34,924 nt of DNA from Spirochaetia bacterium (lineage in GTDB: Bacteria > Spirochaetota > Spirochaetia > Treponematales > Breznakiellaceae), in assembly GCA_026002045.1 (NCBI GenBank), contig BOAV01000019.1:1-34924 (forward strand). Direction: 5' to 3'. Both the position numbers and the translations under genes were made by a program. Every line of letters starts with the position of its first letter. Position 1 is the first letter of the stretch. Shown piece after piece: positions 1-6,728 of the stretch. The notes under the pieces are model-generated. The model was not told the origin of the DNA. It made no database searches and was given only the letters and a program-made list of their open reading frames with translations.

Positions 1-136
1 ACAAAACTGTTGAAAAGTCAAACATTTTTGCAAAAAAGTGCTTGACTTTTATCATAGACGAACCACACGAACTAAATGATCTTTTTGGTGTGGTTCGTGT
101 TGTGCCGCCAGTAGGCGGCTTGTGGTTGATTTTTTT
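1..136. repeat. Intergenic region with three consecutive inverted repeats
   Basis: No gene is supported here. Three inverted repeats follow one another: a 9-bp pair at 13-21 and 42-50 (AAAAGTCAA / TTGACTTTT), a 10-bp pair at 59-68 and 88-97 (CGAACCACAC / GTGTGGTTCG), and a tight 6-bp hairpin at 104-119 (GCCGCC-AGTA-GGCGGC). On the plus strand the last is followed after about 10 bases by a run of T (129-135), so it may terminate a gene lying left of the window. It could also protect the 3' end of the minus-strand thrH transcript, but no T-run follows in that direction. Confidence 0.45.
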
Positions 137-742
137 CTATGCGTTTAAGAAATTATCTATCTTTTCCAGCAGTTCATCAAAGGTGTCCACACAGGGGATG
201 CCGGGGTTGTCGTCACGGATTTTTTGGGGCGCACGGAAGAGGCTGCCTGCGGCGGCTTCCCGGATCATTGCCAGGTCGTTGAAGGAATCCCCGGCGGCAA
301 AGACCTCCATGTTGATTGACTTGAAGGCTTCCACAGCGTGTTTCTTTCCGTTCTGTTGGCGGAGCTTGTAGCCGGTGATGGTCCCGTCGGCGGCGGTGAC
401 CAGGCTGTTGCAGAACAGGGTGGGGTAGCTGAGCTTTGCCATCAGGGGTTGGGCGAATTCCTCGAAGGTGTCCGAAAGGATGATGAGCTGTGCCCGTTCC
501 CGCAATTTCCGGGTAAATTCCGCTGCGCCGCTCAGGGGCTCCATGCCGCCGATGACCTTCTGGATGTCGCTTAGCTTGAGATTGTTTTTATCGAGGAGAT
601 CGATCCGGAATTTCATCAGCTTGTCATAATCCGGTTCATCCCGGGTGGTCCGCCGCAGTTCGCTGATCCCGGTGGCTTCTGAAAAGGCTATCCAGATTTC
701 GGGAACCAGTACTCCCTCAAGATCAAGGCATACTAAACGCAT
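137..742 (-). CDS. thrH: ThrH-type phosphoserine phosphatase / homoserine phosphotransferase (HAD family)
   Basis: A 201-residue cytoplasmic HAD phosphatase. The motif I aspartates appear as DLEGVLVPE, with D7 as likely nucleophile and Glu at position 9 in place of the usual second Asp, which is the ThrH signature. Motif II is ILSD around 88-91 and motif IV is GDSFND at 151-156. ThrH proteins dephosphorylate phosphoserine and can transfer phosphate to homoserine, linking serine and threonine synthesis. The start is supported by GGAGGGA about 4 bases upstream of the ATG. A perfect 12-bp palindrome (TTCCTATAGGAA, 761-772) lies just upstream and could be a regulatory site. No other serine or threonine gene is adjacent, so the physiological substrate is inferred from family alone. 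Confidence 0.88.
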   Translation of the reverse strand: MRLVCLDLEGVLVPEIWIAFSEATGISELRRTTRDEPDYDKLMKFRIDLLDKNNLKLSDIQKVIGGMEPLSGAAEFTRKLRERAQLIILSDTFEEFAQPLMAKLSYPTLFCNSLVTAADGTITGYKLRQQNGKKHAVEAFKSINMEVFAAGDSFNDLAMIREAAAGSLFRAPQKIRDDNPGIPCVDTFDELLEKIDNFLNA

Positions 743-781
743 GCGTCCCTCCGGGCCGCTTTCCTATAGGAATTGATTTAT

Positions 782-801
782 GCACCGCCATACGGCGGTG
801 C
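782..801. repeat. Perfect 8-bp stem hairpin between thrH and birA
   Basis: GCACCGCC at 782-789 and GGCGGTGC at 794-801 form a perfect stem with a 4-base loop. No T-run follows on either strand, so it is not a standard terminator. The CCGCC-N4-GGCGG core is shared with the hairpin at 104-119, so both may belong to one small intergenic palindrome family. Confidence 0.5.
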
Positions 802-850
802 GGCGTCATGTCCTACTTTAACACAGGGGGCGAAGTGATACAAGTAATTT

Positions 851-865
851 GCTACACTGATCTCA
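851..865 (+). promoter_or_regulatory. Extended -10 promoter of birA, likely leaderless
   Basis: TACACT at 853-858 is preceded by TGC, giving an extended -10 (TGnTACACT; TG at 850-851). Only seven bases separate the box from the birA ATG at 866, placing the predicted transcript start at about 865. There is no Shine-Dalgarno sequence and no good -35. The same ten-base string TTGCTACACT occurs before serS. Confidence 0.5.
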
Positions 866-1672
866 ATGGAGCAGCTTGACCTTTTCAACCCCTTCGGCGC
901 CCCGGTCTACCATGCGGTCACCGTTTCCAGTACCATGGACGAATCCCGGCTCTTGGCGGAACAGGGGCTGCCCCACGGCACGGTGTTTACCGCCGATTTT
1001 CAGGAAGCGGGCCGGGGCCGGGGCCGCAGCCGTCTCTGGCTGGCCGACCGGGGAAAAAATCTTTTTTTCACGATACTCCTGCGCTACCAAAAAATTGAAG
1101 ATATTCCCCAGGCAATCACCCTCAAGGCGGGGCTCGCCATTGCCCGGGCCATTGAAGATTTTGCCCCGCCCTTGGCCAATACGGTGCAGGTGAAGTGGCC
1201 CAATGACATTATGATCGGTGACAAAAAGATCTCTGGCATCCTTACCGAAGGGGACGGGAAGCAGGTATTCATCGGCATCGGGGTGAATGTGGCCCAGACT
1301 GAATTCCCTGCGGAACTGCGATCCAAGGCGGGGAGCATCGCAGTGGCGCTGGGGGCTGTCGGTTCCGGCGCCCCGGAACCGTTGCCCGCAGAATCACGCT
1401 TTAGCTTGTTGGAAAAAATTCTCCTCCGGCTTTATGGGGAACTGGAAACCACGAAAGATGGAGGAAGTGGTTCCGGCCCCTGGCAGGAGCGTCTGACGGA
1501 ACGGCTCTACCGTAAGGGTGAACAAATTTGCTTTATTGATGGAGCCGTCGATTCGGGCAAAGAGGTGACGGGCCGACTTACGGGCATCGGGAGCGGCGGG
1601 GAACTGCTCATTGTACCAACCGGCGAAAGTGAAGCGCGGGCTTTTGTTACCGGGGAACTGCGGGTATACTAA
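866..1672 (+). CDS. birA: Biotin--[acetyl-CoA-carboxylase] ligase, class I (no DNA-binding domain)
   Basis: A 268-residue enzyme that makes biotinyl-AMP and attaches biotin to a lysine of carboxylase carrier proteins in the cytoplasm. The biotinyl-AMP loop is GRGRGRS at 49-55, the conserved KWPND lies at 110-114, and the KKISGIL lysine motif is at 120-126. There is no N-terminal helix-turn-helix, so it should not be a biotin-operon repressor. A small C-terminal domain follows from about residue 215. The start has no Shine-Dalgarno sequence and lies directly behind a -10 box. A perfect 9-bp inverted repeat at 1360-1381 encodes part of the apparently variable segment between the domains. The stop overlaps the convergent Uma2-type gene by four bases. 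Confidence 0.93.
   Translation: MEQLDLFNPFGAPVYHAVTVSSTMDESRLLAEQGLPHGTVFTADFQEAGRGRGRSRLWLADRGKNLFFTILLRYQKIEDIPQAITLKAGLAIARAIEDFAPPLANTVQVKWPNDIMIGDKKISGILTEGDGKQVFIGIGVNVAQTEFPAELRSKAGSIAVALGAVGSGAPEPLPAESRFSLLEKILLRLYGELETTKDGGSGSGPWQERLTERLYRKGEQICFIDGAVDSGKEVTGRLTGIGSGGELLIVPTGESEARAFVTGELRVY
1360..1381. repeat. Perfect hairpin inside birA
   Basis: CGGTTCCGG at 1360-1368 and CCGGAACCG at 1373-1381 form a 9-bp stem with loop CGCC. It encodes residues 165-172, rich in Gly, Ala and Pro, in what looks like a variable linker. It resembles the hairpins inside leuS. Confidence 0.55.
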
Positions 1673-2247
1673 TTAACAAAGATTGTCTGCAAATCAATTT
1701 CACAGCCCGGCAGTACCGAAATCGGGATAGGCTCTGTCTTCTTTTCGTCTGCTTCATAGACCGCAGTGGTGTATTTCCCCTGATCGAGTATATGTACCTG
1801 TACGGTGCGGGTTTCGCTGTCCAGTATCCAATATTCCCGTACCCCCGCCTTGAGGTAATTGTTGAATTTAGCCACACAATCATTGCCGGCCGTGGAGGGG
1901 GACAGAATTTCGATAACCAGATCCGGCGCGCCGTTACAGCCCCTATCATCCAATTTGGAAGCGTCACAGACGACCACAATATCAGGCTCTACGAAGGTGT
2001 TGTCACTATCATCATCCTTCGGGAACAGTCTGACCCCAAAGGGCGCGGCGAATACTTCACAGGATTTCCCTTCCAAAAAGTTTCCAATTTTCAAAAATAA
2101 TGCCCTGCTTATCCTCTGATGGAAAGTGGTAGGCGAACCCATCATATATACTTTCCCGTCTATGATTTCCGCACGAAAGCTCTCATCCCACTCAAGCACA
2201 TCCGCATAGGTGTATGATTCTTTTTCTGTTTCCTTCAAAAGCGGCAC
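1669..2247 (-). CDS. Uma2 family endonuclease-like protein (DUF820, PD-(D/E)XK fold)
   Basis: A 192-residue protein of the Uma2/DUF820 family. Visible family features are the N-terminal YTYADVLEWDE segment, the EIIDGKVYMM strand, FVEPDIVVVCD around 85-95, and APDLVIEILSPST followed by K(F)NNYLKAGVREYWILD. The D-(I)-E-x-L and downstream Lys arrangement is that of a PD-(D/E)XK nuclease core. Its cellular role is not established; the family is abundant in cyanobacteria and some spirochetes and may be mobile. The GTG start at 2247 has GAAGGAG six bases upstream. It is convergent with birA, overlapping by four bases, and divergent from serS. Confidence 0.8.
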   Translation of the reverse strand: MPLLKETEKESYTYADVLEWDESFRAEIIDGKVYMMGSPTTFHQRISRALFLKIGNFLEGKSCEVFAAPFGVRLFPKDDDSDNTFVEPDIVVVCDASKLDDRGCNGAPDLVIEILSPSTAGNDCVAKFNNYLKAGVREYWILDSETRTVQVHILDQGKYTTAVYEADEKKTEPIPISVLPGCEIDLQTIFVN

Positions 2248-2268
2248 AATGAACTCCTTCCCCCAATA

Positions 2269-2305
2269 TAGACCATAATCCTTTCCTTTGCTACACTAGA
2301 GTATT
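2269..2305 (+). promoter_or_regulatory. serS promoter, likely leaderless
   Basis: TAGACC at 2269-2274 is followed after 17 bases by TACACT at 2292-2297, which is extended by TG at 2289-2290. The predicted transcript start (about 2304) lies one or two bases before the serS ATG at 2306, and no Shine-Dalgarno sequence is present. Confidence 0.55.
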
Positions 2306-3580
2306 ATGTTAGATTACCGTTTTATTGTTGAAAATTTCCCGGCGGTGAAAAAGAATATCGCCGACCGTTTCATGAAGGCCGATGCCGATGCGGTTGTCGC
2401 CCTGTTTAACCGGCGTACTGATCTGACCACCCGGCTCCAGTCCCTGCAGCAGCAGCGGAACGCCAATGCGGCGTCCATGAAAGGTAAGTTGGAAAGCGAT
2501 GCGCGGACAAAGCTTATTGATGAAGGAAAGAAGCTCAAGGACGATATCGCCGCCGCCGAGGCGGAGCTTGCCAAGGTTGAGGCCGATCTGGACGCCGAGG
2601 GCAGGCGTATCCCCAACATGGCGCACCCGGATGCGCCGGTGGGGAAAGAGGACAAGGATAACCTTGAGGTCAAGCGGGTGGGGGAGCCCACCAAATTTGA
2701 TTTTGAACCCGCCGACCATGTAAAGCTGGGGCAGGACCTCGATATCATCGACTTTGATTCGGGGACCAAGGTTTCGGGGACCAAGTTTTACTACCTTAAA
2801 AATGAAGGGGTTTTCCTCGAACTGGGCCTCGTCCGCTATGCCCTGGATATTTTGCAGAAGAAGGGCTTTACCCCCTTTATCACCCCCGATGTGGCCCGGG
2901 AAGAGATTCTTGAGGGCATCGGTTTTAACCCCCGGGGCGCGGAATCCAATGTGTACACCCTTGAGGGCGAGGATTCCTGTCTTGTGGGCACCGCGGAGAT
3001 CACCCTGGGCGGTTATTATTCCGATACGATTTTTGCGAAGGACAAACTCCCCCTGCGGATGGCGGGATTGTCCCACTGTTTCCGCCGGGAGGCAGGGGCC
3101 GCCGGGCAGTTTTCAAAAGGGCTTTACCGGGTCCACCAGTTCACCAAGCTGGAGATGTTCGTCTACTGCCTGCCTGAGGAGTCCGGCAAATTCCACGAGG
3201 AACTCCGCTCCGTTGAAGAAGAAATTTTCTCCGGCCTGGAAATTCCCTTCCGGGTGGTGGATACCTGCACCGGCGACCTGGGGGCTCCGGCCTACCGCAA
3301 GTGGGACCTTGAAGCCTGGATGCCGGGCAGAAATAACGGCGAATGGGGGGAAGTAACCAGTACCTCAAACTGCACCGACTACCAGGCCCGGCGGCTCAAC
3401 ATCAAATACAAGGACGATGACGGCAAAAACAAATTCGTCCACATGCTCAACGGAACCGCCATCGCCATTTCACGGGGGATCATCGCGGTACTGGAAAATT
3501 TTCAGCAGGCAGACGGCACCGTAAAGCTGCCAAAGGCGCTGGTACCCTATTGCGGTTTTGAAGTGATCAAAAAGAAGTAG
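2306..3580 (+). CDS. serS: Seryl-tRNA synthetase
   Basis: A 424-residue class II synthetase that charges tRNA-Ser with serine. An N-terminal long coiled-coil arm (roughly residues 25-110, rich in Lys, Glu and Ala) is typical for contact with the tRNA variable arm. The catalytic core shows the TAEI segment (GTAEITLGGYY), motif 2 (FRREAGAAG, then VHQFTKLEMF) and motif 3 (ISRGIIAVLENFQ) ending in LPKALVPYCGF. Length is normal for the family. The ATG has no Shine-Dalgarno sequence and follows a -10 box directly. It may be monocistronic, since the aroF operon has its own promoter about 40 bases downstream. Confidence 0.96.
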   Translation: MLDYRFIVENFPAVKKNIADRFMKADADAVVALFNRRTDLTTRLQSLQQQRNANAASMKGKLESDARTKLIDEGKKLKDDIAAAEAELAKVEADLDAEGRRIPNMAHPDAPVGKEDKDNLEVKRVGEPTKFDFEPADHVKLGQDLDIIDFDSGTKVSGTKFYYLKNEGVFLELGLVRYALDILQKKGFTPFITPDVAREEILEGIGFNPRGAESNVYTLEGEDSCLVGTAEITLGGYYSDTIFAKDKLPLRMAGLSHCFRREAGAAGQFSKGLYRVHQFTKLEMFVYCLPEESGKFHEELRSVEEEIFSGLEIPFRVVDTCTGDLGAPAYRKWDLEAWMPGRNNGEWGEVTSTSNCTDYQARRLNIKYKDDDGKNKFVHMLNGTAIAISRGIIAVLENFQQADGTVKLPKALVPYCGFEVIKKK

Positions 3581-3622
3581 GGATTCACATCCCTGGGATT
3601 ACATCCCTGGGATTACATCCCT
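3580..3622. repeat. Three tandem copies of a 14-bp unit downstream of serS
   Basis: The unit GGGATTACATCCCT occurs at 3595-3608 and 3609-3622, with a 15-base variant (GGGATTCACATCCCT) at 3580-3594 starting on the last base of the serS stop codon. Each unit is internally palindromic (GGGAT-TAC-ATCCC). The array ends exactly at the -35 box of the aroF promoter, so it could bind a regulator or simply be a 3' processing element. There is no T-run. Confidence 0.6.
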
Positions 3623-3651
3623 TGACAGATTTCACCGGTTCGTTTTAGTAT
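3622..3651 (+). promoter_or_regulatory. Promoter of the aroF-tyrA leader
   Basis: A consensus TTGACA at 3622-3627 is separated by 18 bases from TAGTAT at 3646-3651. The predicted start is near 3658, just upstream of the leader-peptide ribosome-binding site AAGGA at 3662-3666. Confidence 0.7.
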
Positions 3652-3673
3652 TTTGGTTGATAAGGAACATGAA

Positions 3674-3769
3674 TTGAAAAGCTCCGTATTTGGCGTGACA
3701 GATACTATCTCCTCTTATTACTATTATTATCTGTCTCTCTGCCCTGCGGAGCCGCCGCTTATGGTCTAA
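3674..3769 (+). CDS. Tyrosine-rich leader peptide of the aroF-tyrA operon (31 codons)
   Basis: A short reading frame begins at TTG 3674, seven bases after AAGGA (3662-3666), and ends with TAA at 3767-3769. Codons 15-19 (3716-3730) are TAT TAC TAT TAT TAT, five tyrosines in a row, in a peptide of only 31 residues. It precedes an intrinsic terminator and genes that make tyrosine, the classical arrangement of an amino-acid attenuator. The alternative ATG at 3669 reads into a stop after two codons and is too close to the ribosome-binding site. A GTG at 3695 in the same frame is a less likely start because no Shine-Dalgarno sequence precedes it. The peptide itself probably has no function beyond stalling the ribosome when Tyr-tRNA is scarce. 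Confidence 0.75.
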   Translation: MKSSVFGVTDTISSYYYYYLSLCPAEPPLMV

Positions 3770-3842
3770 GCCATAAAGGCGCAGCCTTGTAATCAAGGGA
3801 GACTCCAAAGGCAATGATATGCCGTGGAGCCTCCCTTTTTTT
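3697..3842 (+). promoter_or_regulatory. Tyrosine transcription attenuator with alternative RNA structures
   Basis: Several mutually exclusive pairings can be drawn. Region 1 (GACAGATA, 3697-3704) pairs perfectly with the start of region 2 (TATCTGTC, 3728-3735), enclosing the Tyr codons. Region 2 (GTCTCTC, 3733-3739) can instead pair, with one G-U, with GGGAGAC at 3797-3803, which is the 5' arm of the terminator. A separate hairpin at 3753-3781 places the leader stop codon in its loop. Stalling at the Tyr codons would break 1:2 and favour the 2:3 antiterminator; complete translation would favour the terminator. The ribosome footprint relative to region 2 is inferred, not computed. Confidence 0.68.
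3797..3842 (+). terminator. Intrinsic terminator of the aroF attenuator
   Basis: The stem pairs 3797-3801 with 3831-3835 and 3803-3807 with 3825-3829, separated by one mismatch. After a small internal loop, 3810-3813 pairs with 3820-3823. Seven T residues follow (3836-3842). It lies 34 bases before the aroF start and within the leader transcript, so read-through must be controlled for aroF and tyrA to be expressed. Confidence 0.85.
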
Positions 3843-3876
3843 ATGCCCTAATTTTATTTGAAAGGAGTGCAACATC

Positions 3877-4902
3877 ATGATCATTGCGATAAAACCGGGG
3901 ACAGCCGGAGCGGAGGTGCAGGAATTTGTCACCCTGCTTGAGCAGCAGGGAGTCAGGGTTCATTTTTCCGAAGGGATCAGGCAAACCGTTTTGGGGCTCG
4001 TGGGGGACACCACGGGGATCGATGCGGATGCCCTCCTGGCCCATCACCTGGTGGAAAAGGTTATCCGGGTGCAGGAACCCTACAAACGGGCGAACCGGCT
4101 TTTCCATCCCGCAGACACCCGGATCGATATTACCGGGCCCGATGGGGAAACACGGCGCATCGGGGCGGGGCATTTGGGCATTATCGCCGGCCCCTGTTCG
4201 GTGGAAACCAGGGAGCAGATCATCGGCATATCCCAGGCGGTGAAGAAAGCAGGGGCAGCTTTTCTGCGGGGCGGGGCCTTTAAACCCCGGACCAGTCCCT
4301 ACAGTTTCCAGGGGCTTGGGAGCGAAGGCCTGGACCTCCTCCTTGAAGCAAAGAAGGTCACCGGGCTTCCCATTGTGACAGAACTTATGGACATCAATCA
4401 CCTTGAAGCTTTTGCGGATGTGGACATTATTCAGATAGGCGCCCGGAATATGCAGAACTTTACCCTTCTTAAAGAGCTGGGCCGCTGTGATAAACCGATC
4501 CTGCTCAAGCGGGGTTACGCATGTACCATAACGGAAGTGCTCATGGCGGCGGAGTACATCCTCGCCGGGGGCAACGATCAGATCATCCTCTGTGAACGGG
4601 GTATCCGGTCCTTTGATAATTATACCCGGAACGTTCTGGACCTCAGTGCCGTCCCGGCATTAAAAAAGCAGAGCCACCTCCCGGTGATCGTGGACCCGAG
4701 CCACGCCACGGGTCTTTCCTGGATGGTGAGCGCCATGGCAAAGGCGGCGGTCGCCGCCGGGGCGGACGGCCTTATCATCGAGGTCCACAACAACCCCGAA
4801 AAGGCCCTCTGCGACGGCGAACAGTCCATCACCCCGGAAGCTTTCGCATTCCTCATGGTGACCTTAAAAAAATATGCGGAGATTGAAGGAAAGAAGATAT
4901 GA
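3877..4902 (+). CDS. aroF: 3-deoxy-7-phosphoheptulonate synthase (DAHP synthase, type I beta with ferredoxin-like domain)
   Basis: A 341-residue enzyme condensing phosphoenolpyruvate and erythrose 4-phosphate, the first step of aromatic amino acid synthesis. An N-terminal ferredoxin-like domain (about residues 1-70) precedes the barrel, as in the Thermotoga-type enzyme where this domain mediates feedback inhibition by Tyr or Phe. Active-site landmarks are GPCS at 105-108, FKPRTSPYSFQG, QIGARNMQNF, LLKRGYACTITE and VDPSHATG. The family usually has KRG followed by a less aromatic loop, so the Tyr-Ala-Cys here is slightly unusual. GAAAGGAG lies ten bases before the ATG. The stop overlaps tyrA by four bases (ATGA). 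Expression is likely controlled by the upstream Tyr attenuator as well as by allosteric feedback. Confidence 0.95.
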   Translation: MIIAIKPGTAGAEVQEFVTLLEQQGVRVHFSEGIRQTVLGLVGDTTGIDADALLAHHLVEKVIRVQEPYKRANRLFHPADTRIDITGPDGETRRIGAGHLGIIAGPCSVETREQIIGISQAVKKAGAAFLRGGAFKPRTSPYSFQGLGSEGLDLLLEAKKVTGLPIVTELMDINHLEAFADVDIIQIGARNMQNFTLLKELGRCDKPILLKRGYACTITEVLMAAEYILAGGNDQIILCERGIRSFDNYTRNVLDLSAVPALKKQSHLPVIVDPSHATGLSWMVSAMAKAAVAAGADGLIIEVHNNPEKALCDGEQSITPEAFAFLMVTLKKYAEIEGKKI

Positions 4903-5783
4903 AGTCCATAGAAGATTGTGTTGTCGGCATTGTGGGACTGGGGCTCATGGGCGGCGCTATTGCCATGGCCTTGAGGAATTGCGGCGCCCTTACCAAAAAC
5001 AGTAATACTGCGGGGGGCGATCGGCTCCTGGCCTGCGACACCGACAGCGAAACATTAAAGGCGGCTTTGGCGGAGGGTGTGATCGATGAAGGATTTCCCT
5101 CGCCGGAAAACATGCTGCCCCGCTGTGATCTGGTTTTTCTCTGCCTCAATCCTTCCACGCTGCTTCGTTTTCTGGATACCCGGATGAATGCCTTTAAGCC
5201 CGGTGCGCTCATCACCGACATTGCGGGCATCAAGGGGAATATCGTTGATGCGGTGGAAAAAAATCTGCGAGCGGATCTGGATTTTATTCCCGGCCATCCC
5301 ATGGCGGGGGCGGAGAAGGGCAGTTTCGGCGGCGCGAAGAACGTTAATTTCCACGGCAAAAACTATATTCTTACCCCCCTTAAACGCAACAAAAGTGAAA
5401 ATCTGGAATTCCTCAAGGCCCTGATCTGCCGCATGGGATTCGGCCGCATCACCGAAACCACCGCGGATGAACATGACCGCAAGATCGCCTTTACCAGCCA
5501 GCTCTGCCATGTGATCGCCGCGGCCCTTATTGACTGTGAAAGCGATACCGGGATCACCCGCTTTGGGGGCGGCAGCTTCGAGGATCTTACCCGGATCGCC
5601 ATGCTTAACGCACCCATGTGGACCGAGCTGTTTCTTGAGAACCGTAAGGAACTGCTGGCGCGTATCGAACAGTTTGAAAAAAGCCTGGACAAGCTGAAAA
5701 ATTATATCGTCAGCGGAGAAGAAGCATCCTTGCAGGAAAATTTACAGCAGGTACGGGAACGAAGAACAGCGATGATCGGTTAG
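4899..5783 (+). CDS. tyrA: Prephenate dehydrogenase
   Basis: A 294-residue NAD(P)-dependent enzyme that oxidatively decarboxylates prephenate to 4-hydroxyphenylpyruvate, the tyrosine branch. The nucleotide-binding GLGLMG lies at 13-18 and the substrate-binding HPMAG at 133-137. The C-terminal helical domain has the conserved SQLCHVIAAAL and GGSFEDLTRIA segments. There is no fused chorismate mutase and no ACT domain, so Tyr feedback on this enzyme is not evident. Translation is coupled to aroF through the four-base overlap. The pairing with DAHP synthase behind a Tyr-codon leader makes the operon specific for tyrosine supply. It converges on the SPOR-domain gene with a 14-base gap and no obvious terminator. 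Confidence 0.94.
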   Translation: MKSIEDCVVGIVGLGLMGGAIAMALRNCGALTKNSNTAGGDRLLACDTDSETLKAALAEGVIDEGFPSPENMLPRCDLVFLCLNPSTLLRFLDTRMNAFKPGALITDIAGIKGNIVDAVEKNLRADLDFIPGHPMAGAEKGSFGGAKNVNFHGKNYILTPLKRNKSENLEFLKALICRMGFGRITETTADEHDRKIAFTSQLCHVIAAALIDCESDTGITRFGGGSFEDLTRIAMLNAPMWTELFLENRKELLARIEQFEKSLDKLKNYIVSGEEASLQENLQQVRERRTAMIG

Positions 5784-5797
5784 GTATTATTTGCCCG

Positions 5798-6700
5798 CTA
5801 TTCTTCGCGGCACCATATTTCCGATAAACCGGCGGCGGCGATTCTTTCCGCATAGGGGGATACATCATCCGCCCTTATTTTCGTCAGCACTACCCGTGTA
5901 TAATTACCATGTCTTTCATACGCCGGATTCAGGCCCGCAGCCCTTAGTTTATTAAAAGTCTGCACGGCGTTAGTTGCCATCAGAAATGAGCCTGTCTGAA
6001 GCCGGTAGATCTTATTACTTCCCGTTTGGGGGATGCTGCCCAAAATTTTCGCGGCTGCTACCGGGGTTCCGGGCGCAGATGCCGCAGGAGTTACCGGATC
6101 CGGGGAAGATTCGGAGGTTGCCGGATCTGCGGTCGGAGCCCTGAGCTCTGCCGGAACCAGGAAAACTTCGGGCTCTGCCGGATCCGGGGAAGATTCGGAG
6201 GTTGCCGGATCTGCGGCCGGAGCCGGTGTCTCGGCTGCTGCCCAGGCAGACTCAGGCGTTTCCACCGGAGTTACGGGAATTTCGGACGGAGTTGACAGAG
6301 GCTGGGGGGCACTATCGGAACCTGAGCTTGGCTGAAGCTGCGCGGCAGATGCCGGGGCTGCATAGTCAATATCATCAATAATACAGGACCATCGTCCGGT
6401 ACCGGTAAAGTAAATGGTAACCGGTTGGTTTTGTTTCATTGCGGGCCAGCGTTTTTCCACTTCAAAGGTAGTAAAATTATTTCCATCAATATCATCAAAA
6501 TAAAAATCAGTACCCGTTTGCCCGAAAAATACAACGGGAGCCTTGAATTTTCTTGTTTCCCCGTTTTGCGCCTTGTTCGCCCAAAGTTTATAATCAAACA
6601 GGGTGGTTTCTTCGTATTGGGACCGGTCCAAGGCCTGGGCGTTGATAAATCCCGCAGCGATCAATGTCATAAAAACAAACCCAAAAAACTTTTTCCCCAT
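5798..6700 (-). CDS. Secreted SPOR-like domain protein with Pro/Ala/Ser-rich linker
   Basis: A 300-residue protein with a signal peptide (residues 1-22, ending in INAQA) and therefore probably periplasmic. Residues 25-115 form a domain I do not recognise, with aromatic residues (FYFDDIDGNNF, YFTGTGRWSCIIDDI). A low-complexity linker (about 115-215) contains a repeated ATSESSPDP segment encoded by a 39-bp direct DNA repeat. The last 75 residues (YRLQTGSFLMATNAVQTFNKL ... Y-TRVVL ... AERIAAAG) fit a SPOR domain, which binds glycan strands lacking stem peptides at division sites. The gene follows leuS by 28 bases on the same strand and is probably co-transcribed. Domain identification of the SPOR part is good; the N-terminal function is unknown. 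Confidence 0.75.
   Translation of the reverse strand: MGKKFFGFVFMTLIAAGFINAQALDRSQYEETTLFDYKLWANKAQNGETRKFKAPVVFFGQTGTDFYFDDIDGNNFTTFEVEKRWPAMKQNQPVTIYFTGTGRWSCIIDDIDYAAPASAAQLQPSSGSDSAPQPLSTPSEIPVTPVETPESAWAAAETPAPAADPATSESSPDPAEPEVFLVPAELRAPTADPATSESSPDPVTPAASAPGTPVAAAKILGSIPQTGSNKIYRLQTGSFLMATNAVQTFNKLRAAGLNPAYERHGNYTRVVLTKIRADDVSPYAERIAAAGLSEIWCREE
6094..6216. repeat. 39-bp direct repeat in the SPOR-protein linker
   Basis: A 39-base segment at 6094-6132 recurs identically at 6178-6216, an offset of 84 bases (28 codons, so in frame). It encodes a duplicated piece of the Pro/Ser/Asp-rich linker and is a possible site of slippage or recombination that changes linker length. Confidence 0.7.
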
Positions 6701-6728
6701 GATCCCCTCCCCTTATTTCATCCCCTTT

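Noticed and set aside
2309..3076. A 255-codon minus-strand frame inside serS
   Set aside because: A shadow of the synthetase gene; no homology features or ribosome-binding site.
3632..3814. A 60-codon minus-strand frame across the aroF leader
   Set aside because: It lies antisense to the attenuator, and the plus-strand promoter, leader peptide and terminator explain the sequence better.
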